This document shows, piece by piece, positions 34,376 to 47,603 of a stretch of 64,000 bases of DNA. Position numbers and translations under genes: made by a program. This DNA is from Desulfitobacterium chlororespirans DSM 11544 (lineage in GTDB: Bacteria > Bacillota > Desulfitobacteriia > Desulfitobacteriales > Desulfitobacteriaceae): NCBI RefSeq assembly GCF_900143285.1, contig NZ_FRDN01000003.1, positions 434,001-498,000 of the forward strand, given 5' to 3'. How positions within the stretch are numbered: position 1 is the stretch's first letter; each line of letters begins with the position of its first letter. Below the pieces are notes generated by a model. The model did no database searches. It saw only the letters and a program-made list of their open reading frames with translations, and had not been told where the DNA came from.

Positions 34376-34747
34376 TTACTTTTTACGTTTTGCGCCAACA
34401 GTCTTGATCGGACCTTTACGGGTACGAGCATTCGTCTTGGTACGTTGACCCCGTACAGGAAGCCCACGACGATGACGTAATCCACGGTAGCAGCCGATTT
34501 CCATCAAGCGCTTAATATTAAGGGATACTTCCCGACGCAAGTCACCTTCAACTTTAATTTCTTTATCGATAACTTCCCGGAGGCGGTTCACTTCCTCTTC
34601 GGATAAGTCACGAATACGGGTTTCCGGGTTGACGCCGGTTCTGGCGAGGATCTTTTGTGCGGTGGGAAGCCCAATACCATAGATATAGGTCAGGCCCACT
34701 TCAACACGTTTTTCCCGCGGTAAATCTACTCCAGCGATACGTGCCAT
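34376..34747 (-). CDS. rpsM: 30S ribosomal protein S13
   Basis: A 123-residue S13, starting [24 protein letters not shown], with the basic C-terminal tail [22 protein letters not shown]. Head protein contacting the P-site tRNA and L5. Preceded by an unusually long 176-base gap after rpmJ. Confidence 0.98.
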   Translation of the reverse strand: MARIAGVDLPREKRVEVGLTYIYGIGLPTAQKILARTGVNPETRIRDLSEEEVNRLREVIDKEIKVEGDLRREVSLNIKRLMEIGCYRGLRHRRGLPVRGQRTKTNARTRKGPIKTVGAKRKK

Positions 34748-34923
34748 CTAAACTTTACACCCCCATAAGCTGTTACACCATTGGGACAGACATCCCATGG
34801 CTGTTACATTCATTCCAATAAACAAACCATCCGCAACAAACTCTAGTTATGCAAGGTGACAGCTCCCGCTACATTGGATCTAGCTCTAGAACCAATCAGC
34901 CGCGCAACGGTGGGCTTAATGTC
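34748..34923 (-). promoter_or_regulatory. Structured leader between rpmJ and rpsM
   Basis: This 176-base interval contains a hairpin with 10-base arms (ATTGGATCTA / TAGAACCAAT, 34873-34896, one mismatch), a second hairpin (CCATTGGGA / TCCCATGG, 34778-34800) and flanking copies of GCTGTTACA (34769-34777 and 34800-34808). It may be a ribosomal-protein (S4-type) feedback leader of the alpha cluster; this is inference from position and structure. Confidence 0.45.
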
Positions 34924-35037
34924 TTATCCTTGCCTTTGTTTGTGTTTCGGGTTTTCACATATCACCATGACTTTGCCATGGCGCTTAATGACCTTGCATT
35001 TTTCACAGATTTTTTTCACAGAAGGCCTTACTTTCAC
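34924..35037 (-). CDS. rpmJ: 50S ribosomal protein L36
   Basis: A 37-residue L36, starting [21 protein letters not shown] with a GTG start at 35037. The zinc ligands are CxxC, a later Cys and His ([13 protein letters not shown]). AGGGAGGGG lies a few bases upstream. The gene is too short for ordinary ORF listings. Standard position between infA and rpsM. Confidence 0.97.
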   Translation of the reverse strand: MKVRPSVKKICEKCKVIKRHGKVMVICENPKHKQRQG

Positions 35038-35059
35038 CGTAATCCCCTCCCTTTGGTCC

Positions 35060-35278
35060 TTACTTAAACCGATACACGATCCGCCCGCGAGATAAGTCAT
35101 AGGGAGAAAGCTCCACAGTGACCCGGTCTCCCGGCAGAATACGTATAAAATTCATGCGAATCTTCCCGGATACATGTGCCAATACCTTATGCCCATTGGA
35201 TAATTCCACTAAAAACATGGCATTGGGCAGTGGTTCCAGGACTTTTCCTTCAACTTCAATAACGTCTTCTTTTGACAT
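35060..35278 (-). CDS. infA: Translation initiation factor IF-1
   Basis: A 72-residue OB-fold protein, starting [22 protein letters not shown] and containing [23 protein letters not shown]. Binds the 30S A site during initiation. Standard position between map and rpmJ. Confidence 0.98.
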   Translation of the reverse strand: MSKEDVIEVEGKVLEPLPNAMFLVELSNGHKVLAHVSGKIRMNFIRILPGDRVTVELSPYDLSRGRIVYRFK

Positions 35279-35312
35279 GTTCAGCCCTCCTCCGGCACTC
35301 TATCGGGTGTAC

Positions 35313-38008
<2,696 letters not shown>

Positions 38009-38009
38009 C

Positions 38010-38453
38010 TTATTCCACCTCGACTTTTCCACCGGCAGCTACAATCTTCTCTGCCGCGGTTTGGCTGACTTTGTCCACCTGGACTGTCAAAGCTTTGGTC
38101 AGTTCTCCTGTTCCCAGTATCTTTACGCCATCTTTAATCGTTTTGATGAGGCCTACTTCAAAGAGGCTCTCATAACCGACTACCGCGCCATTTTCAAAGC
38201 GTTCTTCCAAATCACGGACATTCAAGACAACATATTCTTTCTTGAAGATGTTCGTAAAACCGCGTTTGGGCATCCGGCGGGAAAGAGGCTGTTGGCCGCC
38301 TTCGAAGCCGGGACGTACGCCGCCGCCGGCACGGGCTTTTTGACCCTTATGGCCTTTACCGGAAGTTTTTCCGGTTCCGGAGCCAATTCCACGGCCTAAA
38401 CGCTTAGGAGCTTTCGTTGAACCTTGTGCAGGCTTAAGTTCATGCAATTTCAT
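38010..38453 (-). CDS. rplO: 50S ribosomal protein L15
   Basis: A 147-residue L15, starting [22 protein letters not shown], glycine- and lysine-rich at the N-terminus. The start at 38453 follows AAAGGAGGTG; four extra upstream residues are not expected. Followed directly by secY. Confidence 0.97.
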   Translation of the reverse strand: MKLHELKPAQGSTKAPKRLGRGIGSGTGKTSGKGHKGQKARAGGGVRPGFEGGQQPLSRRMPKRGFTNIFKKEYVVLNVRDLEERFENGAVVGYESLFEVGLIKTIKDGVKILGTGELTKALTVQVDKVSQTAAEKIVAAGGKVEVE

Positions 38454-38471
38454 GCTCGTCAACACCTCCTT

Positions 38472-38654
38472 TTATTCTGCGACGTTTGCCACCGCAACCA
38501 AGTGCGCGCATTTGCGAATCATCCCTTGGATACTGGGGGTATCGTCATGAACTACACTGGAGCCCATTTTTCCTAAGCCAAGAGACTTAAGGACTTTGCG
38601 TTGGTTTTCTGAATACCCGATGGGGCTTTTTACGAGTGTTACTTTAATTTTCAC
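38472..38654 (-). CDS. rpmD: 50S ribosomal protein L30
   Basis: A 60-residue L30, starting [22 protein letters not shown]. The GTG start at 38654 has GGAGG seven bases upstream; a TTG six bases earlier is too close to that site. Confidence 0.96.
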   Translation of the reverse strand: MKIKVTLVKSPIGYSENQRKVLKSLGLGKMGSSVVHDDTPSIQGMIRKCAHLVAVANVAE

Positions 38655-38665
38655 TGCCAACCCTC

Positions 38666-39166
38666 CTAACCCAGAATTTCTTCTACGGTTTTACCGCGGA
38701 GTTTAGCAACGTCTTCCGCCCGTTTCAAAGATTTTAAGGCAGCCATCGTAGCATTCACCATGTTGTGAGGATTCGCCGATCCCAAGGATTTGGTGAGAAT
38801 ATCGGATACACCGGCAGCTTCAAGAACGGCACGGACTGCTCCGCCGGCGATAACTCCAGTACCTTTTGTTGCAGGCTTGAGCAAAACGCTTCCCGCTCCG
38901 TAGTTTCCTAAGATTGCATGGGGAATGGTCGTGCCGATCAAGGGTACCGATACCATATTCTTTTTAGCATCTTCCATGCCTTTGCGAATGGCTTCAGGTA
39001 CCTCTCCGGCTTTACCGAGTCCAGCTCCCACATTGCCTTGGCCGTCTCCGACGACGACCAGGGCGCTGAAGCTGAAGCGGCGTCCCCCTTTGACAACTTT
39101 TGCCACGCGGGCAATATGAACGACTTTTTCAGTCAACTCTAACTTACTCGCATCGATTTTCGCCAA
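38666..39166 (-). CDS. rpsE: 30S ribosomal protein S5
   Basis: A 166-residue S5 with [22 protein letters not shown] and the C-terminal RNA-binding region [22 protein letters not shown]. Involved in decoding fidelity. TTG start after AAAGGAGGG. Confidence 0.98.
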   Translation of the reverse strand: MAKIDASKLELTEKVVHIARVAKVVKGGRRFSFSALVVVGDGQGNVGAGLGKAGEVPEAIRKGMEDAKKNMVSVPLIGTTIPHAILGNYGAGSVLLKPATKGTGVIAGGAVRAVLEAAGVSDILTKSLGSANPHNMVNATMAALKSLKRAEDVAKLRGKTVEEILG

Positions 39167-39190
39167 TGATTTTCCCTCCTTTACCGTGTC

Positions 39191-39559
39191 TTAGAACTCC
39201 AGACCGGCTTCACGAGCTGCTTCTGCAACAGCCGCGATCCGTCCGTGGTAAATGTTTCCGCCACGATCGAAAACCACTTTGGAAACACCCTTTTCCAGTG
39301 CTCGTTTGGCAACCAGTTCGCCGACTTTTTTGGCGCCTTCAACATTGCCTCCGGCCAGCTCGGCAGCTTTAAACTCGGAGTCTAAAGATGAAGCGGTTGC
39401 TAAAGTCACGCCAAGCTCATCATTAATCACTTGGGCATAAATATGATTGAGACTCCGGAATACAGCCAAACGGGGACGTTCTGCTGTGCCGAAAACGCCC
39501 TTCCGGACTCGCTTATGCTTCTTCATGCGAATTGCTTTGCGGTCAATTTGCGTGATCAA
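39191..39559 (-). CDS. rplR: 50S ribosomal protein L18
   Basis: A 122-residue L18, which binds 5S rRNA; contains [18 protein letters not shown] and [23 protein letters not shown] start with AAAGGAG nine bases upstream. Standard position between rplF and rpsE. Confidence 0.97.
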   Translation of the reverse strand: MITQIDRKAIRMKKHKRVRKGVFGTAERPRLAVFRSLNHIYAQVINDELGVTLATASSLDSEFKAAELAGGNVEGAKKVGELVAKRALEKGVSKVVFDRGGNIYHGRIAAVAEAAREAGLEF

Positions 39560-39611
39560 AGGAAACTCACTCCTTTCATTTATGCAAGAGTTTTTGCCCT
39601 TGCCTTACGTC

Positions 39612-40166
39612 TTACTTTTTACCGCCTTTTTTAGCACCGGTCTTACCGGCTTTACGACGGACGACTTCGTTTTCATACTTGATTCCTTTGCCTTTGTAAG
39701 GCTCAGGTGGACGTTCCTTGCGAATCTCGGCGGCAAAATCACCGACCAGTTCTTTGTCCATGCCTTTAACAATGATTTTGTTCTGGGCAGGGACTTCCAC
39801 TTCGATTCCCTCGAAGGGAATCAATTCCACGGGATGGGATTTACCGACTGAGAGAACGAGCTTGTTCCCCTGCTTCGCAGCACGGTATCCTACCCCTACC
39901 ATATCCAGGCTCTTGCTGAAACCCTTCGTAACACCTTCAACCATGTTGGCAACCAGTGTACGGGTTAAACCATGCAAGGAGCGGCTGAGAGGTTGATCGT
40001 CAGGACGAGTCACGACGATTTGTTGTTCTTCCACGGCAATGTTGATCAGTGAATGCATTTCTTTCGTTAAAGTTCCCTTAGGTCCTTTAACAGTCACAAC
40101 ATTGCCCTCTATGTTGACGTCGACGCCACCAGGGATACTAATGGGCCGCTTGCCAATTCTGGACAT
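39612..40166 (-). CDS. rplF: 50S ribosomal protein L6
   Basis: A 184-residue L6, starting [19 protein letters not shown] and ending in a lysine-rich tail ([14 protein letters not shown]). Binds near the factor-binding centre. The start at 40166 fits the family; three upstream residues of the open frame are excluded. Confidence 0.97.
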
Positions 40167-40190
40167 TCTCTGCACCTCCGTAGTGTGTGA

Positions 40191-40589
40191 TTACCAAATG
40201 TAGCAGAGCACTTCTCCGCCAAGACCTTCTTGACGAGCCCGCTTGTCGGTCATAAGGCCTTTGGATGTGGAAAGTATCGCCACGCCCAGGCCGCCGAGAA
40301 CCTTCGGTACTTCATCTTTTTTCGCATAGACGCGCAGTCCGGGACGGCTGATCCGCTTCAGTCCGGTAATGACACGCTCACGATTTTGGCCGTATTTCAG
40401 ATAACAACGGATCACTCCTTGTTTGTTATCGGAAATATATTCAACATCTTTGATGAAACCCTCTTCTTTAAGGATTTCAGCAATCGCTTTCTTGACATTG
40501 GAAGCAGGTACTTCAACTTTATCATGATAAACCATGCCTGCATTACGAATGCGGGTCAAGAAATCTGCAATTGGATCTGACATTGCCAC
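40191..40589 (-). CDS. rpsH: 30S ribosomal protein S8
   Basis: A 132-residue S8, starting [17 protein letters not shown] and ending GGEVLCYIW. The GTG start at 40589 (GGGGG nine bases upstream) resembles the Bacillus form; ATG at 40583 is the alternative. Primary 16S rRNA binder and, in other bacteria, the spc-operon repressor. Confidence 0.97.
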   Translation of the reverse strand: MAMSDPIADFLTRIRNAGMVYHDKVEVPASNVKKAIAEILKEEGFIKDVEYISDNKQGVIRCYLKYGQNRERVITGLKRISRPGLRVYAKKDEVPKVLGGLGVAILSTSKGLMTDKRARQEGLGGEVLCYIW

Positions 40590-40614
40590 TTGAGTCTTCC
40601 CCCTTCCTTACGCC

Positions 40615-40800
40615 TTACCAACTGGCCTTCTTCACGCCAGGAAGCTCGCCTTTGTAAGCTAACTCCCTGAAGCAAATCCTGCATATTCCGAACTTGCGGA
40701 TATACGCATGGGGACGGCCGCAGAGTTTGCAACGGTTATGGTGACGAACTGCATATTTCGGTTGACGTGCATTGCGCACGATCATAGACTTTTTAGCCAC
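40615..40800 (-). CDS. rpsZ: 30S ribosomal protein S14, zinc type
   Basis: A 61-residue type Z S14 with zinc ligands CKLCGRPH...CRICF. It is shorter than the zinc-free form and typical of Gram-positive bacteria. GTG start after GGAGGG. Confidence 0.97.
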   Translation of the reverse strand: MAKKSMIVRNARQPKYAVRHHNRCKLCGRPHAYIRKFGICRICFRELAYKGELPGVKKASW

Positions 40801-40820
40801 GCTCTAGGACCCTCCTTTTT

Positions 40821-41360
40821 CTACTTGCGGAACGGCATTCCCAGCATTCCGAGTAATTCACGAGCTTCCTCATCGGTTTTCGCCGTTGTAACGAAAATAA
40901 TATCCATACCACGGACCTTATCGATCTTATCGTATTCGATTTCCGGGAAGATGAGTTGCTCTTTAATACCGAGCGTATAGTTACCACGTCCGTCAAATGC
41001 CTTATCGGATACACCGTGGAAGTCACGAACACGAGGTAATGCTACGTTCATTAAACGATCAACGAACTCATACATGCGGTCGCCCCGCAAGGTCACTTTC
41101 GTGCCGATGGGCATTCCCGTACGGAGTTTGAAAGCGGCGATGGATTTCTTCGCCCGGGTTACGACAGGTTTTTGTCCGGTGATTTTGCTCAGATCGCCGA
41201 CGGCAGCGTCGATAGCTTTTGAGTTTTGGATGGCTTCCCCAACGCCCACATTGATAACCACTTTTTCGAGCTTGGGAATTTGCATCACATTTTTATAGTT
41301 GAACTTCTGCTGTAATGCAGGAGCTATTTCATTGCTGAACTTATCTTTTAGACGAGCCAA
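40821..41360 (-). CDS. rplE: 50S ribosomal protein L5
   Basis: A 179-residue L5, which binds 5S rRNA and contacts the P-site tRNA. It includes [19 protein letters not shown] and [21 protein letters not shown] start with GGGAGGG upstream. Confidence 0.97.
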   Translation of the reverse strand: MARLKDKFSNEIAPALQQKFNYKNVMQIPKLEKVVINVGVGEAIQNSKAIDAAVGDLSKITGQKPVVTRAKKSIAAFKLRTGMPIGTKVTLRGDRMYEFVDRLMNVALPRVRDFHGVSDKAFDGRGNYTLGIKEQLIFPEIEYDKIDKVRGMDIIFVTTAKTDEEARELLGMLGMPFRK

Positions 41361-41381
41361 CTAAGGTCCCTCCCTTCTCGA

Positions 41382-41720
41382 TTATTTTTTGTCGGGCAGG
41401 TTCACACCGCATTTTTTGCAAACACGGACTTTTCCAGCCTCAGTTTCCTTCACGCTGACCCGGGTCACTTTGTTGCACTCGGTGCAATACAGCATGACAT
41501 TTGAGCTGGCGATAGGTGCTTCTTTCTCAAAGATCCCACCTTGGGGCATGCTTTGACTGGGTTTGGTGTGACGCTTGACAATGTTGACTTTCTCAATAAC
41601 CACACGACCCTTTTTCGGGAACACTTCCAGGACTTTGCCTTTCTTGCCGGCATCTTTGCCTGTAATGACCATAACCATATCGCCTTTTTTGACGTGCATC
41701 TTTTGCTTTACAGCAGCCAC
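41382..41720 (-). CDS. rplX: 50S ribosomal protein L24
   Basis: A KOW-domain L24 of 112 residues, with [20 protein letters not shown] and a C-terminal zinc-ribbon-like [10 protein letters not shown]...CKKCG. I place the start at GTG 41720, eight bases after GGAGG; it adds a few residues before the usual MHVKKGD start. Confidence 0.94.
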   Translation of the reverse strand: MAAVKQKMHVKKGDMVMVITGKDAGKKGKVLEVFPKKGRVVIEKVNIVKRHTKPSQSMPQGGIFEKEAPIASSNVMLYCTECNKVTRVSVKETEAGKVRVCKKCGVNLPDKK

Positions 41721-41747
41721 TTCATTCACCTCCACTGGTATGGGGTC

Positions 41748-42116
41748 TTAGATTACTTCCGGTGCGAGAGAGATGATTTTCATAAAATCCTTATCACGCA
41801 ATTCCCGGGCAACGGGTCCGAAAATACGAGTTCCCCGCGGGCTTCTATCATCTTTAATTACAACGGCAGCATTTTCGCTGAAACGGATATAAGTGCCGTC
41901 TTTACGTTTAATTTCTTTCTTGGTGCGAACAACAACCGCTTTGACGACATCTCCCTTTTTGACAACGCCGCCAGGTGTTGCTTCTTTAACAGAAGCGACG
42001 ATTATATCTCCAATCGATGCATAGCGGCGCATTGAACCGCCAAGCACCTTGATGCACATCAGTTCTTTAGCTCCAGAATTGTCTCCGACTCTGAGGCGAG
42101 TTTGAACTTGGATCAT
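41748..42116 (-). CDS. rplN: 50S ribosomal protein L14
   Basis: A 122-residue L14, starting [22 protein letters not shown], a core large-subunit protein at the L19 interface. Start at 42116 after GGAGGG. Confidence 0.98.
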
Positions 42117-42150
42117 CTGTTGACCCTCCTTCCGCATTAAAAGTTCAGTC

Positions 42151-42411
42151 TTAGAGAGCCACAGCTCTTTCTGTGATCTCTATGAGGCGCCAGCGTTTGT
42201 CCTTGCTGAGAGGACGAGTCTCCATGATGACAACGGTATCGCCGGTCTTGGCTTCGTTGTTTTCATCATGAGCCTTAAATTTCTTGGTTTGAGTAATGGT
42301 TCTATGGTAAAGGGGATGGCGGACTTTCATCTCGACGGCAACAACGACCGTTTTATCCATCTTGTCGCTTACGACTTTGCCCATTCTGACTTTGCGTTGG
42401 GTTCTTTCCAT
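42151..42411 (-). CDS. rpsQ: 30S ribosomal protein S17
   Basis: An 86-residue OB-fold S17, starting [21 protein letters not shown]. The start at 42411 follows AAAGGAGA by nine bases; seven extra residues in the open frame are excluded. Confidence 0.97.
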
Positions 42412-42434
42412 GTTAAAAAGTCTCCTTTCCAACC

Positions 42435-42638
42435 TTAAGCACGGTTAATTTTTAGTTCGCGCTCACGGAGAATGGTCTTGCCACGGGCAATCCCTTTCCT
42501 GACTTCCCGGATTCTGGCAGGATTGTCCAGTTGTCCGGTGGCCAGTTGGAAACGCAAATTGAACAATTCCGTTTTGTATCCATCAATCTCCTTGAGGAGC
42601 TCTTCATCGGTCATATCACGGAAATCTTTAGTTTTCAT
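42435..42638 (-). CDS. rpmC: 50S ribosomal protein L29
   Basis: A 67-residue helical L29, starting [22 protein letters not shown], located at the exit tunnel. The start at 42638 has AGGAGGTG six bases upstream and overlaps the rplP end by 11 bases. Confidence 0.97.
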
Positions 42639-43065
42639 TTGCGTCACCTCCTTCTAATTCCTCGCGGCGTACAATCTTACACTTAACCGGAAGTTTATGC
42701 ATAGCAAGGCGAAGCGCTTCTTTAGCAATCTCTTCAGGCACGCCAGCCAATTCAAACATCACACGACCGGGTTTGACGACGGCTACCCAATACTCCGGGG
42801 AACCTTTACCACTACCCATACGGGTTTCAGCCGGTTTCGCCGTAATCGGCTTATCCGGGAAAATCTTAATCCAAACTTTACCGCCCCGTTTGATGTAACG
42901 AGTCATCGCAATACGGGCTGCTTCAATTTGGCGATTGGTAATCCATGCTGGCTCCAAAGCCACTAATCCATACTCGCCGAAGGTAATCGTGTTACCGCGA
43001 GTTGCTTTTCCGTGCATCCGGCCACGATGTTGTTTCCGGTGCTTTACTCTGGTTGGGACTAGCAT
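42628..43065 (-). CDS. rplP: 50S ribosomal protein L16
   Basis: A 145-residue L16, starting [21 protein letters not shown] and containing [24 protein letters not shown]. Positions A-site tRNA. The ATG directly follows the rpsC stop codon. Confidence 0.98.
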   Translation of the reverse strand: MLVPTRVKHRKQHRGRMHGKATRGNTITFGEYGLVALEPAWITNRQIEAARIAMTRYIKRGGKVWIKIFPDKPITAKPAETRMGSGKGSPEYWVAVVKPGRVMFELAGVPEEIAKEALRLAMHKLPVKCKIVRREELEGGDANEN

Positions 43066-43725
43066 TTATTTTCCTCCTTCCACCTGAGCGACCTTCTTGG
43101 CGGGAAGAACCTCTCCTTTATATATCCAGACTTTTACGCCAATCTTTCCATAGGTGGTATTTGCTTCAGCAAATCCATAATCAATGTCGGCACGGAGGGT
43201 ATGAAGGGGAACTTTCCCTTCGCTGTACCACTCGGTCCGCGCAATTTCCGCACCGCCCAAACGGCCGCTGCAGGAGATCTTAATACCTTGACCGCCTTGA
43301 CGCATGGTGCGTTGAACGGTTTGTTTCATAGCCCGGCGGAAAGATACACGTTTCTCCAATTGTTGAGCAATGCTCTCGGCAACCAGCTGTGCGTCAAACT
43401 CCGGTTTTTTAATTTCCACGATGTTGACGGCCACTTGTTTACCTGTCATAGCTTCTAATTGTTTGCGGAGATTTTCTACCTCGGTACCACCGCGGCCGAT
43501 CACGATTCCCGGCTTAGCCGCATGAATCGAAACCTTAACCCGATTCGCTGCCCGTTCAATCTCAACCTTAGGAACACCTGCTTGATGTAATTTCTTCTTC
43601 ACAAATTTGCGAACCTTCAAATCTTCATGAAGGAGTTCCAGGTAGTTTTTATCTGCAAACCAGCGGCCTTCCCAGTCACGGATAATTCCGACCCGGAGGC
43701 CTTTCGGATTTACTTTTTGACCCAC
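43066..43725 (-). CDS. rpsC: 30S ribosomal protein S3
   Basis: A 219-residue S3 with a KH domain ([23 protein letters not shown]) and C-terminal [20 protein letters not shown]. Part of the mRNA entry helicase. GTG start. Confidence 0.98.
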   Translation of the reverse strand: MGQKVNPKGLRVGIIRDWEGRWFADKNYLELLHEDLKVRKFVKKKLHQAGVPKVEIERAANRVKVSIHAAKPGIVIGRGGTEVENLRKQLEAMTGKQVAVNIVEIKKPEFDAQLVAESIAQQLEKRVSFRRAMKQTVQRTMRQGGQGIKISCSGRLGGAEIARTEWYSEGKVPLHTLRADIDYGFAEANTTYGKIGVKVWIYKGEVLPAKKVAQVEGGK

Positions 43726-43728
43726 GTT

Positions 43729-44073
43729 TTAACCCTCCTTCTTTTCAACCACAACCACGGTGATGTGACTGGTCCGTTTCCGGATCTGATCCGCACGTCC
43801 CATGGCTCGAGGTTTAATGCGCTTCAAAGTCGGTCCTTCATCCACGTAGATTTCTTTAACAATCAAAGCGTCTGTATCCATCTCGTAGTTGTGTTCTGCA
43901 TTGGCTACTGCCGATTGAAGAACTTTGGTTACAGGCTCTGTAGCCCCTTTAGGGGTGAATTGAAGAATCGCGAGAGCGTCACTGACATTCTTGCCGCGAA
44001 TGAGATCGACGACTTGGCGCACCTTACGAGGAGAGATCCGCACGTATCTTGCAATTGCTTTTGCTTGTTGCAT
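43729..44073 (-). CDS. rplV: 50S ribosomal protein L22
   Basis: A 114-residue L22, starting [22 protein letters not shown], containing [25 protein letters not shown]. Its beta-hairpin lines the exit tunnel. AGGAGGAGT precedes the ATG. Confidence 0.98.
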   Translation of the reverse strand: MQQAKAIARYVRISPRKVRQVVDLIRGKNVSDALAILQFTPKGATEPVTKVLQSAVANAEHNYEMDTDALIVKEIYVDEGPTLKRIKPRAMGRADQIRKRTSHITVVVVEKKEG

Positions 44074-44090
44074 TTCTTTTACTCCTCCTT

Positions 44091-44372
44091 TTAGCGCAGG
44101 CCGCTGGACTTTTCACTGCCAGCATGCCCTTTGTAGGTGCGTGTAGGAGCAAACTCACCGAGTTTGTGTCCTACCATATCTTCGGTAATATAGATGGGAA
44201 TGTGTTTCCGGCCCTCATGAACCGCAATGGTGTGTCCCACCATTTGCGGGAATATTGTTGAACTTCTGGACCAAGTCTTCAGGACGCGCTTCTCATTGGC
44301 GGCATTCATTTTTTCCACACGTGCGAGCAAGCGTCCTTCTACATAAGGCCCTTTTTTCAGAGATCGACTCAT
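44091..44372 (-). CDS. rpsS: 30S ribosomal protein S19
   Basis: A 93-residue S19, starting [21 protein letters not shown], with [29 protein letters not shown]. Small-subunit head protein. Confidence 0.98.
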   Translation of the reverse strand: MSRSLKKGPYVEGRLLARVEKMNAANEKRVLKTWSRSSTIFPQMVGHTIAVHEGRKHIPIYITEDMVGHKLGEFAPTRTYKGHAGSEKSSGLR

Positions 44373-44391
44373 TTAATTGGCCTCCTTTCGA

Positions 44392-45222
44392 TTACTTCTT
44401 GCCACGTCGTTTCACGATGAAGCGGTTAGAAGGATGTTTCTTCTTACGGGTCTTCGCTCCAAGGGCAGGTTTACCCCAAGGTGTAACCGGGTTGCGGCCG
44501 ATTGGGTTACGGCCTTCACCACCGCCGTGTGGGTGATCGTTGGGGTTCATAACCGCACCACGAACTGTGGGGCGGATGCCTAACCAGCGTGAACGACCTG
44601 CTTTACCGATGTTGATGTTCTCATGTTCCAGATTGCCCACTTGGCCGATAGTGGCCCGGCAGTCGATATGAACCATGCGCATTTCACCGGAAGGAAGTCT
44701 CAAGGTCGCATACTTTCCTTCTTTAGCCATGAGCTGAGCCGAACCGCCCGCAGAGCGGACCAGTTGAGCCCCTTTGCCAGGCTTCATTTCGATATTATGG
44801 AGCAGGGTACCCACAGGAATGTTTTTAATCGGCAGAGCATTCCCTACTTTAATGTCGGCATCCGGTCCGGATACGACCATTTGTCCCACTTGCAGGCCGT
44901 TAGGAGCCAGAATATAAGCTTTATGACCATCCAAGTAGTGGAGCAGGGCAATATTCGCGGAACGGTTAGGGTCATATTCAATAGCAGCGACTTTCGCCGG
45001 CACACTATCCTTATTGCGTTTGAAGTCAATCAAACGATATTTCCGTTTATGTCCGCCGCCTTGGTGACGCACAGTCAGTTTACCTTGATTGTTGCGGCCG
45101 GCTTTGCTTTTTAACGGTGCGAGCAAAGAACGCTCCGGTGTTGTTTTCGTAATTTCTTCAAAAGTCGACACTGTCATTTGACGACGACCAGGAGAATACG
45201 GTTTAAATCCTTTAACTGGCAT
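44392..45222 (-). CDS. rplB: 50S ribosomal protein L2
   Basis: A 276-residue L2. The conserved peptidyl-transferase-associated motif [20 protein letters not shown] is present, and the C-terminus is [17 protein letters not shown]. Primary 23S rRNA binder. Confidence 0.99.
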   Translation of the reverse strand: MPVKGFKPYSPGRRQMTVSTFEEITKTTPERSLLAPLKSKAGRNNQGKLTVRHQGGGHKRKYRLIDFKRNKDSVPAKVAAIEYDPNRSANIALLHYLDGHKAYILAPNGLQVGQMVVSGPDADIKVGNALPIKNIPVGTLLHNIEMKPGKGAQLVRSAGGSAQLMAKEGKYATLRLPSGEMRMVHIDCRATIGQVGNLEHENINIGKAGRSRWLGIRPTVRGAVMNPNDHPHGGGEGRNPIGRNPVTPWGKPALGAKTRKKKHPSNRFIVKRRGKK

Positions 45223-45246
45223 GGGTTTCCCTCCTTTGCATCAAGC

Positions 45247-45534
45247 TTACAGGCCAGCAAAGCCTTCAATGCGATCTCCAGCTTTAAGCGTAACAATCGC
45301 CTTTTTACGGTCTGCTGTTCTACCTACGTGTTTTCCGACACGTTTCTTTTTACCATCGACGTTGATAGTACGAACATCAACGACTTTAACTTTAAACATC
45401 TTTTCCACAGCTGCTTTGATCTCAATCTTGTTGGCCGCTGTGTCTACCCAGAAGGAGTACTTGTTTTCCTCAATAAGTCCAACAGACTTCTCGGAAATCA
45501 CTGGACGTTTGAGTACATCACGAGCATCGCGCAT
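45247..45534 (-). CDS. rplW: 50S ribosomal protein L23
   Basis: A 95-residue L23, starting [22 protein letters not shown], a docking site for trigger factor and SRP. Its ATG overlaps the rplD stop by one base. Confidence 0.98.
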   Translation of the reverse strand: MRDARDVLKRPVISEKSVGLIEENKYSFWVDTAANKIEIKAAVEKMFKVKVVDVRTINVDGKKKRVGKHVGRTADRKKAIVTLKAGDRIEGFAGL

Positions 45535-46157
45535 TACGCTAACACCTCCTCCGTTTTCGTTACCGCTGCTTTGGTCATGACGATGACATCGGAATTGAGA
45601 AGATCGTAAATATTCATGCCTTCTACTGCAGTGGTTTTGATCCCAGCAATATTGCGGGCAGAACGATCGATGGTTTCCATAAATTCATCTGTAACGATTA
45701 AAGCTTTTTTGCCGACATTGAGGGCCTGCAGAACTTTAACCATTTCCCGGGTTTTTGCTTCGTTCAAGCTCAAATCTTCCAATACGATCAGTTTTTGTTC
45801 GTTGACCTTGGAAGAAAGGGCTGAACGCAAAGCCAGGCGGCGAACCTTCTTAGGCAGGCTGAAGCCATATTTGCGGGGTTTGGGTCCGAAAAGCACAGCG
45901 CCGCCTCTCCATAGAGGGGAACGAATGCTGCCTGCACGAGCCCGGCCGGTGCCTTTTTGACGCCAGGGTTTGCGGCCGCCTCCGCGAACTTCTCCACGGA
46001 GTAAAGTGGAGTGAGTACCACGTCTTTGGCTGGCCAGTTGTCCTACCACTGCCTGGTGCATGACATGAGTATTGGGTTCAATACCGAATACATATTCATC
46101 CAGCTCCAGCTCTCCAACGGGAGAACCTTGCATATTAACTACTTGAACCTTTGGCAT
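45534..46157 (-). CDS. rplD: 50S ribosomal protein L4
   Basis: A 207-residue L4 with the tunnel loop containing [21 protein letters not shown] and [17 protein letters not shown]. In E. coli it represses the S10 operon; here a leader with hairpins precedes rplC. Confidence 0.98.
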   Translation of the reverse strand: MPKVQVVNMQGSPVGELELDEYVFGIEPNTHVMHQAVVGQLASQRRGTHSTLLRGEVRGGGRKPWRQKGTGRARAGSIRSPLWRGGAVLFGPKPRKYGFSLPKKVRRLALRSALSSKVNEQKLIVLEDLSLNEAKTREMVKVLQALNVGKKALIVTDEFMETIDRSARNIAGIKTTAVEGMNIYDLLNSDVIVMTKAAVTKTEEVLA

Positions 46158-46181
46158 TGCTTATTCCTCCTTTCTTACAAG

Positions 46182-46811
46182 TTACTTCGCCTTAACGGAA
46201 GGCTTCAGAATGAGCAATGACTTTTTCGCGCCGGGTACAGCGCCTTTAACAAGAATCATATTCTTATCCGCATCCACCCGAACGACCTTCAGGTTTTGAA
46301 CGGTAACCCGCTCGCCACCCATACGCCCTGGCAGGTTGCGGCCCTTAAATACACGAGCCGGGCCTTTCGCGCCGAGGGAACCGGTACGGCGATGATACTT
46401 GGAGCCATGCTTCATAGGTCCGCGGCTGGCGCCATGACGTTTAATCATCCCGGCAAAGCCTTTACCCTTGGAGATTCCGACCACATCCACTGCATCACCT
46501 GCAGCAAACAGTTCAGCCGTGATTTCCTGTCCGATTTCGTAAGCCTCCACATCGTCCACGCGGAACTCACGAATGTAGCGCATCGGCTTCACAGAAGCTT
46601 TTGCAACATGTCCTTTTTGCGGCTTGTTCGCCAGTCTTTCCCGTAAAGCACCAAAGCCAACCTGGATCGCATTGTAGCCATCCGTTGCTTTTGTTTTCTT
46701 TTGGATGACATAGCAAGGACCTGCTTCGACCACAGTCACCGGAATAAGATGTCCTTCTTCCGTGAAAACCTGGGTCATACCCACTTTTTTACCCAAAATT
46801 CCTTTCGACAC
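46182..46811 (-). CDS. rplC: 50S ribosomal protein L3
   Basis: A 209-residue L3, starting [20 protein letters not shown], with [28 protein letters not shown]. The start is GTG 46811, with AGGAGGTG seven bases upstream. The open frame continues 45 residues further upstream, but that part is leader sequence. Preceded by a promoter-bearing 256-base gap after rpsJ. Confidence 0.97.
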   Translation of the reverse strand: MSKGILGKKVGMTQVFTEEGHLIPVTVVEAGPCYVIQKKTKATDGYNAIQVGFGALRERLANKPQKGHVAKASVKPMRYIREFRVDDVEAYEIGQEITAELFAAGDAVDVVGISKGKGFAGMIKRHGASRGPMKHGSKYHRRTGSLGAKGPARVFKGRNLPGRMGGERVTVQNLKVVRVDADKNMILVKGAVPGAKKSLLILKPSVKAK

Positions 46812-47067
46812 GATTGCCACCTCCTGAACACTTTGAAGTGCGCCGGCTCTGGTCCAGAGCACGAGAGTGTTCCAAATTTGAATTGATATTTTGAAGCGAG
46901 TTGACCCTGAGCACCAATCCACAGTGCCGGGTGTTTCGCGCCACAAACAAAAATATTATATCATAAACCCCAAATGAACGCTAGTTTTTTCGTCTGTCTG
47001 AATCTTTAATCTTTCAGACATGCGATTAAAACCAGCGTTTGTTGCTCAGGTTTTATGATTCGCCAAA
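46812..47067 (-). promoter_or_regulatory. Internal promoter and leader between rpsJ and rplC
   Basis: A 256-base gap where most genomes have only a few bases. It contains an extended -10 promoter (TGATATAAT on the minus strand, -10 at 46955-46960), giving a leader of about 137 bases. The leader has two perfect hairpins near the ribosome binding site: GCTCTGG-T-CCAGAGC (46846-46860) and CACTTTGAAGTG (46829-46840). A third inverted repeat (GTCTGAA.../...TTCAGAC) lies upstream of the promoter at about 46996-47022. It may be an L4-type feedback leader. Confidence 0.6.
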
Positions 47068-47376
47068 TTAGAGTTTGATTTCGATATCAACGCCAGCGGG
47101 AAGATCTAAACGCATCAGAGCATCTACCGTTTTGGAAGTTGGCTCCAGGATATCGATCAGGCGTTTATGAGTCCGCATTTCGAATTGCTCGCGAGAATCC
47201 TTGTTAACGTGAGGAGAACGAAGAATGGTATAAATGCTTTTTTCAGTGGGAAGGGGAATCGGTCCACTGACACGGGCACCTGTTCTCTTTGCTGTTTCAA
47301 CAATTTTCTCTGCCGATTGATCCAATGTTTTGTGATCAAACGCTTTCAGGCGGATACGAATTTTTTGACTGCTCAT
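47068..47376 (-). CDS. rpsJ: 30S ribosomal protein S10
   Basis: A 102-residue S10 (NusE), starting [21 protein letters not shown], with the C-terminal [28 protein letters not shown]. The start at 47376 follows AGGAGG; the 52 extra codons of the open frame are non-coding. Also an antitermination factor. Confidence 0.98.
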   Translation of the reverse strand: MSSQKIRIRLKAFDHKTLDQSAEKIVETAKRTGARVSGPIPLPTEKSIYTILRSPHVNKDSREQFEMRTHKRLIDILEPTSKTVDALMRLDLPAGVDIEIKL

Positions 47377-47523
47377 TAAAAAAAACCTCCTAATAATTCC
47401 GTTTAACGGATGTACTGGGTCCAGAAATTCCCCGATGATCAGCGGAGACACTTCCATCAGCAACCTTCTGCACCAGAGACCCGAGATATATTTCCACAGC
47501 ATCCCAGCAGTGGAAACGAGGCA

Positions 47524-47550
47524 GGATGCCACAGTGAATCTGTGGCATCC
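47524..47550. terminator. Hairpin between tuf and rpsJ
   Basis: GGATGCCACAG and CTGTGGCATCC form a perfect 11-bp stem with a 5-base loop. On the minus strand no T-run follows, so it may be a processing or stabilising element instead of a full terminator. Confidence 0.55.
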
Positions 47551-47603
47551 TTTATCAATAGACGCTAAGTCTATGCCTGCATAATACTAAGGACTAAAGC
47601 CTA

